Below are positions 1 to 10,407 of a stretch of DNA of 64,000 nt, in pieces (within the stretch, counting starts at the first letter, position 1; every line of letters starts with the position of its first letter). The notes below the pieces were generated by a model. It did not search any database. It was given only the letters and a program-made list of their open reading frames with translations, and was not told where the DNA came from. A program made the position numbers and the translations under genes. The stretch is taken from positions 70,760,997 through 70,824,996 of the forward strand of contig CM019067.1 in the NCBI GenBank assembly GCA_009667805.1. The letters are read 5' to 3'. Origin of the DNA: Leptobrachium leishanense. Lineage: Eukaryota > Chordata > Amphibia > Anura > Megophryidae.

Positions 1-607
1 TGGAGTTCACCCCCCACCACCAAAAAATTTAATAAATTATTGGGGGAGATATTTTATTATTTTTAGTTTTAAGGGGCACATTACAAATAAATAAATTGAA
101 AGCACATTTAAAAAAAAAATGAAAAGCAAAATTTCCATTAGTGCTGACAGGATGCAAGCAGGAGGGAAGGGGAAGAGTTAAGGACGAGCAGTTTGAGAGA
201 TGGCTGCTGAAAACTTCTCAGACATGATGGCCTGCGTTCCCTGCCATATTCCAGCTCCTTGTTGAAGATTGTACATGGAGATTGCTTCTGGATATGGTTG
301 TAAACTGTGTCATGCCCCTTCTCGTGCGTTATCTGCTCTTCTTTGTGAAATCTAACTTTGACTCCCTCTAGACCTTGAGGTCTAACATGCAGCGTTGCTC
401 CTTAGATGTGAACAACATGTCTGAGGGCTCTACATGGTTCCTGTACCTGAAGAATGTTACTGAGAAACATGTATCTCTGCAGCTGAATCTGCTTATTTAG
501 GATGACTCACTACTCCTTCCTCTATACCTACTAATTCACATCTTCTCCTTCACCTGTTGATCAAGCTAATGTGAATCCACAAAGATTTTGCTCACATTTC
601 TATGTTT
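1..607. other. Unclassified AT-rich sequence
   Basis: I see no coding region, RNA gene or terminal repeat here. The stretch is moderately AT-rich with short A and T runs. It ends where the reverse-oriented L2-like tail begins. Confidence 0.5.
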
Positions 608-858
608 ATTACTATTAATATCCTTTATTAATAAAACGCCAGCATATTCCGCAACGCTGTACAATGGGCACAACATAGACAGGGATACAATACATTCAAC
701 AACATTTTACAAACCAGTACAGCAGAAAACGAGGGCCCTATTCACGTGGGAACCTACAATCTAGAAGGGTTAGGGGTGGAAACAGGAGGAGGGGACTGCA
801 AGGTGAGAGTGATGGACTGCAAGGTGAGAGTGATGGACTGCAAGGTGAGAGTGATATA
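608..858 (-). mobile_element. L2/CR1-group LINE 3' end (5'-truncated)
   Basis: Read on the minus strand this is the 3' untranslated end of the LINE family that also occurs at 17.2, 33.5, 47.1 and 49.5 kb. All copies share a phrase about an invariant 'TACAGCGCTGCGGAATAT' block, followed by a TTTATAAATAAA-like end and an ATAA-type tail (here TTATTACTATTAATA on the plus strand). A 21-bp unit containing CTGCAAGGTGAGAGTGAT is repeated three times at 795-856. No coding part is left. Confidence 0.75.
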
Positions 859-1432
859 CTGTTGTTACAATTTTTTTTACAAATTTTACGAACATACCTG
901 CTAAGCTCCGCTATAAATGTCATTATGTTACTTCGGCCTTTATGAGCAGTGGAATCGGACTGGCAGTTAGTAAGACCATTGACAGATCTCTGTATCGTAA
1001 GATTGCAAGTGAAGCAGTGAAATCTGATTTTTTTTTTATTGCAAATAGCACAGGGCCATAAAAGAGATAAATAAATACATTTTGGCCCTTATCACAGTTA
1101 ACGCTAACATTAGCGTTGAGGTGAGTAAGCGTTAAAGAAGCGTTACATGCCTCCCTGTATTACCTTCCTAACGCTAAACCGGCATAAAAAAACCTTAGCG
1201 TATCGGTGATAGTGATGGGCCGAACACCCCCGTGTTCGGTTCGCATTCGAACGCGAACACGATTCGAACGCAATGCAAGTCAATGGGGCTCAAAAGTTCG
1301 AAAATTAAGGCCCCCTCCAGAGGGCATACATTATATGCAAGATATTGGTCATAAAAGATGTATGGGGGTCCAGGTACTGCCCTGGGGAATAGGAATAAAA
1401 TGAAAAACAAATTTAAAAAAAAAAAAACGTTT

Positions 1433-1633
1433 TTAACCATTTCACTGTTGAGTGCTGAGCTCATTTTTACGGCTTTTGCTCATGTTTAAACACGATTTGA
1501 AGCCATGGGAAATGTTTGAGCAACAAGGAGTGGGAAAAATTATGATCTCGTAAATGTTAGCGCTCACTTGCGTGAGCATTAACGTTTGCTGCGGTGTTCA
1601 CCGCATATTACAATCCAAAAGCAAACGGGTTAA
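1433..1633. mobile_element. Short TTAA-flanked (piggyBac-like) element
   Basis: The segment begins TTAACCATTTCACTG and ends AAACGGGTTAA. It shares CTCATTTTTAC-GGCTTTTGCTCAT-GTTTAAAC-CGATTTGAAG with the larger copies at 52284 and 55.8 kb. It contains two small palindromes (GCTCACTTGCGTGAGC and CGGTGTTCACCG), as do the other family members. TTAA ends and a TTAACCCTTTCACTGC-type terminus are typical of piggyBac-like elements; the superfamily call is inference. Confidence 0.55.
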
Positions 1634-1913
1634 GTAATCAAATTTGTAAGAAGAATAATTAATGTAGCATATGAATCCACACACTGCCGGGCAGCACCTC
1701 TACAGTATAATTAAGGCATCCATATGAATCCACACACTGCCGGGCAGCACCTCTACAGTATAATTAAGGCATCCATATGAATCCGCACACTGCCGGGCAG
1801 CACCTCTACAGTATAATTAAGGCATCCATATGAATCCGCACACTGCCGGGCAGCACCTTTACAGTATAATTAATGCAGCATATGAATCCTCAGACTCCTG
1901 GGCAGCACCTTTA

Positions 1914-2766
1914 GGCTAGGGTCAGACGAACGCATTTTCGCGTTGTCTGTGAAAAAGTGCGTTCGAACGAATGGACGCATTTTTTCACGGAGTACGCGAG
2001 AGCGGTCATACGATGCGCATTTGCATCCGTGATTTTGTACGGATCATCAATAAAACACTTTGTGCATCTGGACGTTATGTTGGCCGGACATTAGCAGCGT
2101 CTGACGTCTCCAAATCACACACACACGCCGCTAGCGGACGCAGCGCACTCTGTACGTCAGTACTAGCAGTTTAACGTTCTCGAAAAAATGCGTTCGTTTT
2201 CCACTTGCGTTGCGCAGCCGGACTTTTGTGCGGCCGTTCTTCGTATATTGGCCGTCATTGGACGTCATTTGCTGCTAGTGCGGCCGTGATTAAGGCTAGG
2301 GTCAGACTAACGCATTTTTCACGTTGTCCGTGAAAATGTGCGTTCGAAGAATGGACGTATTTTTTCACGGAATACGCAATAGCGGTCATACTATGCGCAG
2401 TTTCATCCGTGATTTTGTACGGATCATCAATAAAACACTTCTTGCATCTGGACGTTATGTTGGCCGGACATTAGCAGCGTCTGATGTCTCCAATTCACGC
2501 ACACACGCCGCTAGCGGACGCAGCGCACTCTGTACGTCAGTACTAGTGGTTTAACGTTCTCGAAAAAATGCGTTCATTTTCCACTTGCGTTGCGCAGCCG
2601 GACTTTTGTGCGACCGTACTTCGTATATTGGCCGTCATTGCCCGGCATCTGCTGCTAGCACGGCCGTGATTAAGTGCGCCAGAACGCGCGTTCGCACTGC
2701 CTCAGTCTGACCCTAGCCTAAGTGCGCCTGCACGCGCATTCGCACTGCGCTCGTCTGACCCTAGCC
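1914..2766. mobile_element. PIF/Harbinger-like MITE, split by a second copy
   Basis: The TIRs are GGCTAGGGTCAGACGAACGC at the left and CTCGTCTGACCCTAGCC at the right. TTA trinucleotides flank the ends (1911-1913 and 2767-2769), which fits the 3-bp TWA duplication of PIF/Harbinger. The body is rich in CGTNNG-type blocks and has no transposase. A second copy (2294-2718) interrupts it. Confidence 0.7.
2294..2718. mobile_element. PIF/Harbinger-like MITE nested in its own family
   Basis: A complete 425-bp copy begins GGCTAGGGTCAGAC and ends GTCTGACCCTAGCC. TAA flanks it on both sides (2291-2293 and 2719-2721). Host sequence GTGATTAA...TAAGTGCGCC is continuous across the site once one TAA is removed, as judged from the uninterrupted copies at 3394 and 24978. 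The inner copy is therefore younger than the outer. Confidence 0.75.
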
Positions 2767-3393
2767 TTAAAGTATAATTAATGCAGCATATGAATCCGCA
2801 CACTGCCGGGCAGCACCTTTAAAGTATAATTAATGCAGCATGTGAATCCTCAGACTCCCGGGCAGCACCTTTAAAGTATAATTAATGCAGCATATGAATC
2901 CGCACACTGCCGGGCAGCACCTTTAAAGTATAATTAATGCAGCATATGAATCCGCACACTGCCGGGCAGCACCTTTAAAGTATAATTAATGCAGCATATG
3001 AATCCGCACACTGCCGGGCAGCACCTTTAAAGTATAATTAATGCAGCATATGAATCCTCAGACTCCCGGGCAGCACCTTTAAAGTATAATTAATGCAGCA
3101 TATGAATCCGCACACTGCCGGGCAGCACCTTTACAGTATAATTAATGCAGCATATGAATCCGCACACTGCCGGGCAGCACCTTTAAAGTATAATTAATGC
3201 AGCATATGAATCCTCAGACTCCCGGGCAGCACCTTTAAAGTATAATTAATGCAGCATATGAATCCGCACACTGCCGGACAGCACCTTTAAAGTATAATTA
3301 ATGCAGCATATGAATCCGCACACTGCCGGGCAGCACCTTTACAGTATAATTAATGCAGCATATGAATCCACACACTGCCGGGCAGCACCTTTA

Positions 3394-3819
3394 GGCTAGG
3401 GTCAAACGAAAGCATTTTTACACGCGAACGTAAAAAAGTGCGTCCGAACGCATTGACGTATTTTTTCATGGAATAGGCGAAAACGGTCATACGATGCGCA
3501 TTTTCGTGCGTGATGTTTTACGGATCCAAACCAGGAAACTTTTTGCGTCTGGACGTTATGTTGGCCGGACACGAGCAGGGTCTGACGTCTCCAAATCACG
3601 CACACACACCGCTAGCGGGCGCAGCGCACTCTGTACGTCCGTACTAGCGGTTCTGCGTTCTCGAAAAAATGCGTTCATTTTCCACTTGCGTTGCGCAGCC
3701 GGACTTTCGTGCGACCGTACTTCGTATATTGGCTGTCATTGCCCATCATTTGCTGCTAGTGCGGCCGTGATTAAGTGCGCCAGAACGCACATTAAAAATG
3801 CGCTGGTCTGACCCCAGCC
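3394..3819. mobile_element. PIF/Harbinger-like MITE
   Basis: This 426-bp copy begins GGCTAGGGTCAAACGAAAGC and ends GGTCTGACCCCAGCC. TTA is present on both sides (3391-3393 and 3820-3822). It sits inside a unit of the 52-bp array. The open frame within it is a by-product of its CG-rich sequence and has no recognisable domain. Confidence 0.75.
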
Positions 3820-3918
3820 TTACAGTATAATTAATGCAGCATATGAATCCACACACTGCCGGACAGCACCTTTACAGTATAATTAATGCAGCATATGAAT
3901 CCGCACACTGCCGGGCAG

Positions 3919-4466
3919 CAGGGCCGGTGCAAGCTTTTTTGCCTAGTCAGGCGAAGGTCTGTTTTGGTGCCCCCCCCCGTCATGTCAAGCCAATCAGGAT
4001 AGAGATGCATAATAATCTCTATCGTGAGTGTTCGGTGTCGTCACGCAGAGATTAAAGGATGCTTAAAGTTGGTCTTGCAAGACTCAGTACCACCTGATTA
4101 GCCGGACCACGTGACCGGCTGCGCACGCACACAGCCGCATCCACTTCACAGGACGGACTGTTCAAGACCGGGCAGGCGCTCTCGCGCTGCCCGGCATCTG
4201 GGTCCCTCAACCCCCGGGCCAAATCTCAGGGGGGGGGGCAATTGCCCCGTTGCCCCCCCCTGGATCCGCCCCTGAATCCCAGGCAAGCGAGCAGCCAATG
4301 GGCCGGCCATGCTCGTAGTCGGACGGAGCCTCAGCCTGCGCCTGCTGTCCCATTCTTTTCCTCGGCTCGGTCATCCGATTACACCCCGGGCCGGCGCCCC
4401 TCACACTGGCAGGACGCCAGACAGTAAGGCGGCCGCCTGTGCCGCCTTACGTTAGCGCCGGCCCAG
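3919..4466. mobile_element. hAT-type non-autonomous element with exact 8-bp TSD
   Basis: The ends are CAGGGCCGGTGC and GCGCCGGCCCAG, an imperfect TIR. CCGGGCAG is duplicated exactly at 3911-3918 and 4467-4474. The duplicated site is part of the 52-bp satellite unit, so the insertion postdates the array. The interior is GC-rich with homopolymeric C and G runs. The same TIR type is used by the larger element at 43829-46088. Confidence 0.85.
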
Positions 4467-4812
4467 CCGGGCAGCACCTTTACAGTACAATTAATGCAGC
4501 ATATGAATCCTCAGACTGCTGGGCAGCACCTCTACAGTATAATTAATGCAGCATGAGAATCCACACACTGCCGGGCAGCACCTTTAAAGTATAATTATTG
4601 CAGCATATGAATCCTCACACTGCCAGGCAGCACCTCTACAGTATAATTAATGCAGCATATGAATCTGCACACTGCCGGGCAGCACCTCTACAGTATAGTA
4701 ATGCAGCATATGATTCCGCACACTGCCGGGCAGCACCTTTACAGTATAATTAATGCAGCATATGATTCCGCACACTGCCGGGCAGCACCTCTACAGTCTG
4801 ACGCTAGCTTTA

Positions 4813-4941
4813 ACCGGCGTGCTGTGTGCAGCTTCCGACAACATACGCTAATAGTGTAGCGGGGAAGCCGGCTGCGCATTTTGCATTGCTCCCTCTACAC
4901 TAATAACGTATCTTCTCAGAAGCTGCACACAACACGCCGGT
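4813..4941. repeat. Inverted repeat (about 50-bp arms)
   Basis: ACCGGCGTGCTGTGTGCAGC at the left pairs with GCTGCACACAACACGCCGGT at the right, and the pairing continues inward with few mismatches to a short loop. It lies in unclassified sequence (4801-5488) between the satellite array and the TTAA element. The remainder of that stretch is GC-rich and holds nothing I can name. Confidence 0.75.
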
Positions 4942-5488
4942 GTATGCAGCTTCTAACAGCATGGGAGAGGGGAGGTTGCGCTTGTTGGTGGATCCAGGAA
5001 TCAGGTGAGTATTCAAAAGAAAAAAAAGGTTTTATTTTATGTTCCCGGGAACATTTACAAATGTCCTTGGATTTTATTTTTTTTAAAAAAAATCTGTCGC
5101 CTTACCTTAGCCTGGTGGTCAGTGGGGGCTCCCTGGATCCTGGTTGTGGGGGGGATCTGCCGTGGCCGCAAGTGCAGTGGTTCCCTCCCTGCGCCGCCTC
5201 TCTGCCACATGCACCCGGCCGGCCAGCCCGCACATTCGCAGCTCTGTCATCCGGCGGCCGCTCGCTCCTCAAGGGGGTCTTGGGAGGCCCCGGCGGGCAG
5301 CCCTATACAGTGCCTGATTAGAGGGCCACGTCTGCCTGATGTTTTAGCAACAAGGTGTGGGAAATGTTGAATCCCATAGGCTTCAATGTTAAAAATATTC
5401 CCGTCTTAATTCAATATCGCTTATACTATTCTGCAGTAAAAAGTTTCTTTATTGTTCGATTTTTTAGGATTTGTTAAGCATTTTTTAA

Positions 5489-6700
5489 ACCCCTTAACGC
5501 CGCAGGACGTACATTTACGCCCTGCATTAGGCGGGCTTTGACGCCGCAGGACGTAAATGTACGTCCTCGCCGTTTAGAGCCCCCCTCCGTTAATACTCAC
5601 CTCCTCCGGTCGCTCCCACGCTGCTCTGACTCCCGCGGAGTCAGATCAGTGTGAATCCCTCCTCCGGCGCAGTGACGTCATCGGTTTCAATTTCAGTTTT
5701 CGGTTTCAGTTTTCAGTTTCAGGCGTCCCCCCCGTCGGAGCAGGGGAAGCGCCTGAAGGGGAGGGGGGGATCCTTTGGATCCCTCTATCTCCCGATCGCC
5801 GGGGACCAGGCGGCTGTGGCCAGCATCACTGGAAGGGTCACAGCCTGACCTTTCCAGCGATGTATGGGGGGTTAACCCTTAGTTGCCAGGTCGCGACCGG
5901 GCACTAATTTGTGCCAGATCGCGGCCTATTTCTGGTGGGGGCCGCCATCTTGGATGGCAGCCCTCACCTCTGGGTCCCCCCCCAGTCAACTGACTCATCG
6001 CTCCATGCGCGATGATGTCAGTTAACCAGGGAACCCCCTAGCTGCAAAGGGATTTCCTATGGAAATCCCTTAGAGGAGATAGGGGGTCATGTATGATATT
6101 GCTGGAAAGGCCAGAGCATGGCCTTTCCAATGATATCAAATATGACCATGTTATAAGTAAAATAAAAGTTTAAAAAAAGTAAAAATAATAAATTAAATAA
6201 TTAAAAAATAAATACTTTTTTTTTTTTTTAATGCAGCACTATTGTTCACATTTCAATTATAATGTGAACAATGATGCTTCACTAATGATTTTTTTTTTCG
6301 GGGAAGTTTAGCTAAAATCACGCAATTTCTCCCCAAAAAAAAATGGGTTCCCCGTTCTAATTTTTTTAACAAATCTACCCCATAGAATATGACCGCAGAG
6401 CCTCGGATAATAAAATTTTAAAAAAAAACACTTTACACACTGTGGAAGATTGAAATTTTATTGAAAATTCAAATTTTTTAACTTTTTTTTTACATTTTTT
6501 GTTATAGCATTTTGGCAGGGCATGACATATACATATAATAATGATATATTATTAATCTGCCGAGTCTGCCGGAAAGAACGATATATAATTTGTCTGGGTG
6601 GTATAATAATACGTGACTTAAAAATGGTCAAAATGAGCTCAGCAAACTTCTACTTCCGAAACAGCGCCGAAGTTGTAAAATTACTCCCGTCCTTAAGGGG
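5489..6700. mobile_element. TTAA-flanked palindrome-rich element (piggyBac-like)
   Basis: TTAA at 5485-5488 precedes ACCCCTTAACGCCG, and CCGTCCTTAAGGGG is followed by TTAA at 6701-6704. The interior is the reverse complement of the family member at 52284-53443: it shares the blocks around CATGACATATACATATAATA and CTCTATCTCCCGATCG. Small perfect hairpins are abundant, such as GCCATCTTGGATGGC, CATTGTTCACAT...ATGTGAACAATG and GGCCAGAGCATGGCC. It has no coding capacity. Confidence 0.65.
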
Positions 6701-7243
6701 TTAAAAAATAAAAAAAATAAAAAAAATAAAAAAATATAACTTTTTGCGAACGTCCCAAAAAGTTCGCAGCTCGCGAACATCCGATGTTCAAATCGAGCAT
6801 CGAACAGATTTGAACCCGCAGCTCATCCCTAATTGGTGATTGTGCTAGCTTGTGCAAGCTTACTGTACTTTGAGCACCCTACGCTTAACATGGAGAATGC
6901 AATCAGTAATTAGCTTTTTTATTAGTAAGGTATTACAAAGTCCAAACACTAATTTCCCCACCAATGTGTTAACCGACTTTTTTACCGGCACCCAAAAGCT
7001 GGTGCTGATTCTGTTTTTGCAGAATCAATTAGCACCAGCTAACCCCCCCCCCCCGATGCAGGAGTTGATACTTGCAGCGGTGCGGAAGCGCTAGCGTGGG
7101 TAGCACATGGTTTTATGGCGAGGTGCTGAATTAGCACTTGCTCTAGAATCTCATGCTAAAATGGGGACGCTACGGGGAACCCTACAGGTGCAGGTTTTTC
7201 CCGTTATTGTCTCCATTTTAGCGTTCACTAGTGCATAGGGCCC

Positions 7244-8168
7244 TTGGGGAGTCACGTGTTGAAATGGATATTTAGAAGAACATATAAAAAAAAACAAATT
7301 AATAACGTACAAGGTAGTGGTTGTAGAATAAATTTAATAATGCTGTTCCAAATTGTTATAAAGTAAACAAAAAAAGAGATATTAAAAAATAGAGCTCTAG
7401 ATGTAAAGAGTTTTCTATATTTAGTCTAAATTTGCTCTAAACAGTATGTAGTAATCATACATATGCAAGCCAATTATTTTATCAAATTAATAAACCATGC
7501 CCTTAGGAAAAGATTATCGTCTACTTCATGCGCAAGTAATTTACTGTTTTATCTTCTAATAATCTTCTTTCTAATAAGCTACTTCTCCTCTTAATATACT
7601 AATTAAAATGTATGAAATCCATCATGAATTTGAATGTGAGCCAGATGCATATTTGAAACTGGGGCTCAAGTGTAAGTAAAATGGTGATTGCAAGGTAATA
7701 TTTGTTTTATTCTGCATTGTACAACATCCATGTTTTTGCATGAAATGACAATAAACAATTTTGAATATTGTCAACTCTCCCAACACCTGTAACACTGAAG
7801 TTTGACTTAAATCAAACAAAACCACATAACAAATGATTTTCTACAACACTTTATAATGGTATTACATTATAATCAGTACATTTACCAATTATGTTACCAA
7901 GCGATGTTCACATTTCCCAAACTGCAAGTCAGGTGTGGAATAGATCTCAACATCACTCTCGAGAGGGACCATCAATCGTTTGTTGTGTCCCCCCAATTAC
8001 ATTTATAGTACACCCATATCATATAGATGCCCCTATTTCTTTTTATACTACTATTAATGTTTTTTAGTAACTCAATGCCTCCATTTCATTTATTATGCCC
8101 TGTTTCATTTTATGTCCCTTTCATTTATTATGCCCCACTTCTTTAATTATGCCTACATTACATTTATT
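7244..8168. other. Unclassified AT-rich sequence
   Basis: No gene, terminal repeat or tandem repeat stands out in these 925 bases. Poly-pyrimidine and ATTTATTATG-like phrases recur at 8090-8165, directly beside the LTR element. Confidence 0.5.
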
Positions 8169-8172
8169 ATAC

Positions 8173-8692
8173 TGTAGCGCTCACTCCCGGAGGAGCCGCT
8201 GAATTAACCTCGGGTTAGTCTCACCGCACTAGGGAATAACTATACACCAGCACTGTTGTGGCTTTTTATAGATTATATTCTTTACGGATCCCAATAAAGC
8301 AGCATATATAACGTAGATACGGTATTTAAACAACAGGATTTCGTAACGCAGGAAAAACACGCGGCGGCAAAAGAAAAAGATTAACCCCCTCAGTTCTGGA
8401 GTGTAAGTCCCGTGAATAATAGCTCAAAAATGTGTATGTGTATTGTCTCGGGTACCCGGGTACTGTATTCAACTGGCCAGTGAATGAAACAAACAATCTT
8501 CTACTAGTCACGTTGGGGCCCTGTGGATTTAAACAATACTGCAGCGTGTGTTTCTTATTTTTGGAACTGCGGCCTGGGAGGCCTCTCACCCATCCGATAG
8601 ACAAACATAATCCATAGGTCTCTGTCTCCCTCTGGTGGCCATAATAATTAAATGCAGCAGAATACAGTCACAGTCTTTAAAGCAGCGCTACA
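8173..8692 (-). mobile_element. 3' LTR (by element sense) of the PNMA-type Ty3 element
   Basis: The LTR begins TGTAGCGCT and ends AGCGCTACA, a 9-bp terminal inverted repeat. ATAC at 8169-8172 matches ATAC at 12454-12457 as the target duplication. It is 520 bp long, against 949 bp for its partner: an internal segment of about 430 bp present in the right LTR is missing between GACAAA and CATAATCC. On the minus strand an internal purine tract (AAGGGGGGGAG, 8693-8703) adjoins it as a polypurine tract. Confidence 0.85.
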
Positions 8693-8847
8693 CTCCCCCC
8701 CCTTAAACTCTTGGGTCCCTCCAAGGGAGTGTAACAGATACATGACATTGCAATATTTACATTAAGCAATACATCCAGGCTCAGTAGCACACATATAATG
8801 GGTCAGATATACATCCTCAAGCTGACTCATGTCCCTAACTACCTCAG

Positions 8848-9210
8848 CTAGCGTGGCAGACACTTTGGGCAACCTTCGCACAGTCGTAACAGCTTTCTTT
8901 GTGCGGGGTTACAATATAGTTCAGGAACACCCGCAGCCACGACTCTCATTCCCTCTGTTCCAATCACTCCTTGGGTTCTTTTCAGTTCAACTAGGTCTCT
9001 CGATGAAGCTCGTCTTGACCTTTCTCGAGAAGGCTTATCATCCTGGAGACAAATGCAGTGTTTAGTGCTCTTAGCACATCCCACGTCAAACTCATACTTG
9101 GAGAACGAATTTTCCGACTTGAGTATTGGAGACTGAACCCGCTTCTTCCTCTTGAATGAGATAGGAGCATCTTTAGGGTAGAACCGTTCAGCTGGAATCG
9201 CTTTATTCAC
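8848..9210 (-). pseudogene. Start of Ty3 pol (pre-RT region), truncated
   Basis: The translation contains a block around EFDVGCAKSTKH and DDKPSRERSRR, which is characteristic of the spacer between protease and reverse transcriptase in vertebrate Ty3 elements. Soon after this block the similarity stops. No RT, RNase H or integrase motif follows, and the LTR is reached within about 200 bases, so nearly all of pol has been deleted. It lies in a different frame segment from the protease and is separated from it by stop codons. Confidence 0.65.
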
Positions 9211-9254
9211 TCCCCCCCTAGATCGGTAGCGGAGAGGGGCCTAACAGAAGCCAC

Positions 9255-10067
9255 TCACCCGATTGACATCCAGGTCTTCAATTTTACTGAAGAGTCAGAC
9301 ACATTACATACGTTGACGGAAACTCTTCCACTTGTCCATTTCAAAACTCTTGCAGAGATTATTTCAGGGACTTCTCTGGACTGTATAACCTTCTCTGTCC
9401 CTTCCGCTTTCCTCAGCCACCTCACGTCTGCAGGGGCTCTCTGTTCTTCGACCATCCGTTGACATACCGGCCGTAACATCGAGTGTGCCTTCTTGGGAGC
9501 AGGACTCTTTTCCTTCACCAGCGGGGTTAGAAAACGTCTCACTAAGTCAGTGTTTGTCCCCACTATCATAGAACTTCGATTAGCTCCCGAGGGACGAGGA
9601 CACACAATGGCCAACGTGTCACATACTCCCAGTTGTCCAACAGTCGCTGAACTGAATTCCAGCTTCACCTGTAGATACCCATCATAGGGAAAGCTCTCAG
9701 TCCCCATACCCCAGATTTCGAGATCCTTCAACTTCTTCAGGGGTATATGCTTCAAATGTTTCTGATAGAAGTCTCGGTAAATCAGAGTTACTTGAGCACC
9801 TGAATCTAGAAGAGCCTTTGTGTAGACCCCTTCCACTTGGACCAGGATGATGGACGAAGGACCTATCAACTTGTCAGGGAACTTCTCCGCAGTAGTACAA
9901 GGTGGGGACCCAGTTTGCTCTCTAACCGGGGTCCTCCAAAATTTTCCGCTTGCAAGACAGGCGACTGCTCCTTCAAGGCCTTCAGGAGTTCTTCGACCGA
10001 TCTCTTTACGGGCCTCCTTTTTGGGCACTGAGCCCTGAAATGACCGATTTCCCTGCAGCCAAAACAT
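9255..10067 (-). pseudogene. Retroviral-type aspartic protease region of Ty3 element
   Basis: The 270-residue reading contains the catalytic signature ALLDSGAQVTLIY near residue 112, followed about 70 residues later by a hydrophobic stretch ending in an IVGTN block, as in retropepsins. In the element this would cleave Gag and Pol. It overlaps the downstream end of the zinc-knuckle frame (9866-10150) by about 200 bases in another frame, so a frameshift separates Gag from protease. The start codon is not meaningful because the protein would be made as a fusion. Confidence 0.7.
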
Positions 10068-10260
10068 CTTTTCCTCGAGCGTGTGGGCACATTTTCTTCT
10101 TGCGCCTCATTCGAAAACCCCCCGTTAGAAACCACAGCCGCTCTTGTCATTCGTATATCTGCTAGAAACGTCCGTCCTCTTCGTGGTTTGGGTGGGCTGG
10201 GGCAGTCACGTCAATAGTGGCCAACCCCCCCACAGTTGTAGCAGATCAATGAACCAGAGG
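9866..10260 (-). pseudogene. Gag nucleocapsid region with two CCHC zinc knuckles
   Basis: One complete CCHC motif reads CFGCREIGHFRAQC. A second, upstream at about 10200-10240, reads CYNCGGVGHY followed by a stop and RDC. These bind RNA in Gag nucleocapsids. The frame differs from that of the upstream capsid part, so at least one frameshift and one nonsense mutation have accumulated. Confidence 0.65.
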
Positions 10261-10407
10261 GTTCTCCAGCAGGAACACTCTGCACTGCCTCTCCCTCCTC
10301 AGGTATGGCAATCCTAGCAGACAGCAACGTCATCAACTCCATCATTTTCGACATCAGAGTTTTCAAAGCCATCAGTTCGGTCTGTATGTCCGCTACACCA
10401 AGAGTTT

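Larger units (their letters stand above)
1658..4800. repeat. 52-53-bp satellite/minisatellite array, interrupted
   Basis: A unit reading GTATAATTAATGCAGCATAT / GAATCCGCACACTGCCGGGC / AGCACCTTTAA recurs with a period of 52-53 bp (for example unit starts at 2771, 2823 and 2875). Uninterrupted tracts lie at about 1658-1910, 2771-3390, 3823-3918 and 4467-4795. Variants with CTCAGACTCCC in place of CGCACACTGCC alternate irregularly with the major type. The array is broken by Harbinger-like MITEs and one hAT, which therefore inserted after the array formed. Two further units occur at 41537-41655. Confidence 0.9.
1210..6831. mobile_element. Large composite hAT-type element with 8-bp TSD
   Basis: The left end TAGTGATGGGCCGAACACCC is flanked by ATCGGTGA (1202-1209), and the right end GCTCATCCCTA is flanked by ATTGGTGA (6832-6839). 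The two 8-bp duplications differ by one C/T change at a CpG. Left-end sequence up to about 1430 matches the reverse complement of the right end of the hAT at 55395-57484, including a GTGTATGGGGGT block. The interior has been greatly expanded by satellite repeats and nested transposons. No transposase is visible, so the element is non-autonomous. Confidence 0.75.
1084..7243. mobile_element. TIR repeat with GGGCCCTAT-type ends (copy 1), host of the first nest
   Basis: The outer ends are GGCCCTTATCACAG at 1084 and CTAGTGCATAGGGCCC ending at 7243. Related copies lie at 27386-30836 and 33211-34799. The continuity of this repeat is broken between 1209 and 6840 by the hAT at 1210-6831. Comparing the copy near 33.35 kb shows that the two halves were once adjacent: both run through a GCTTGYGCRAGCTTACTGTAC block. 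The segment 6840-7243 carries the right half. No coding capacity is visible, so it is probably a non-autonomous DNA transposon; the superfamily is unresolved. Confidence 0.55.

Noticed and set aside
1971..2554. Plus-strand frames in the Harbinger-like MITEs
   Set aside because: Similar frames recur in each MITE copy because the copies are similar. The elements are 425 bp with no transposase motif and no conserved start.
1658..4800. CRISPR-like periodic array
   Set aside because: The units are contiguous 52-53-bp repeats with no unique spacers, in an amphibian-like nuclear context.
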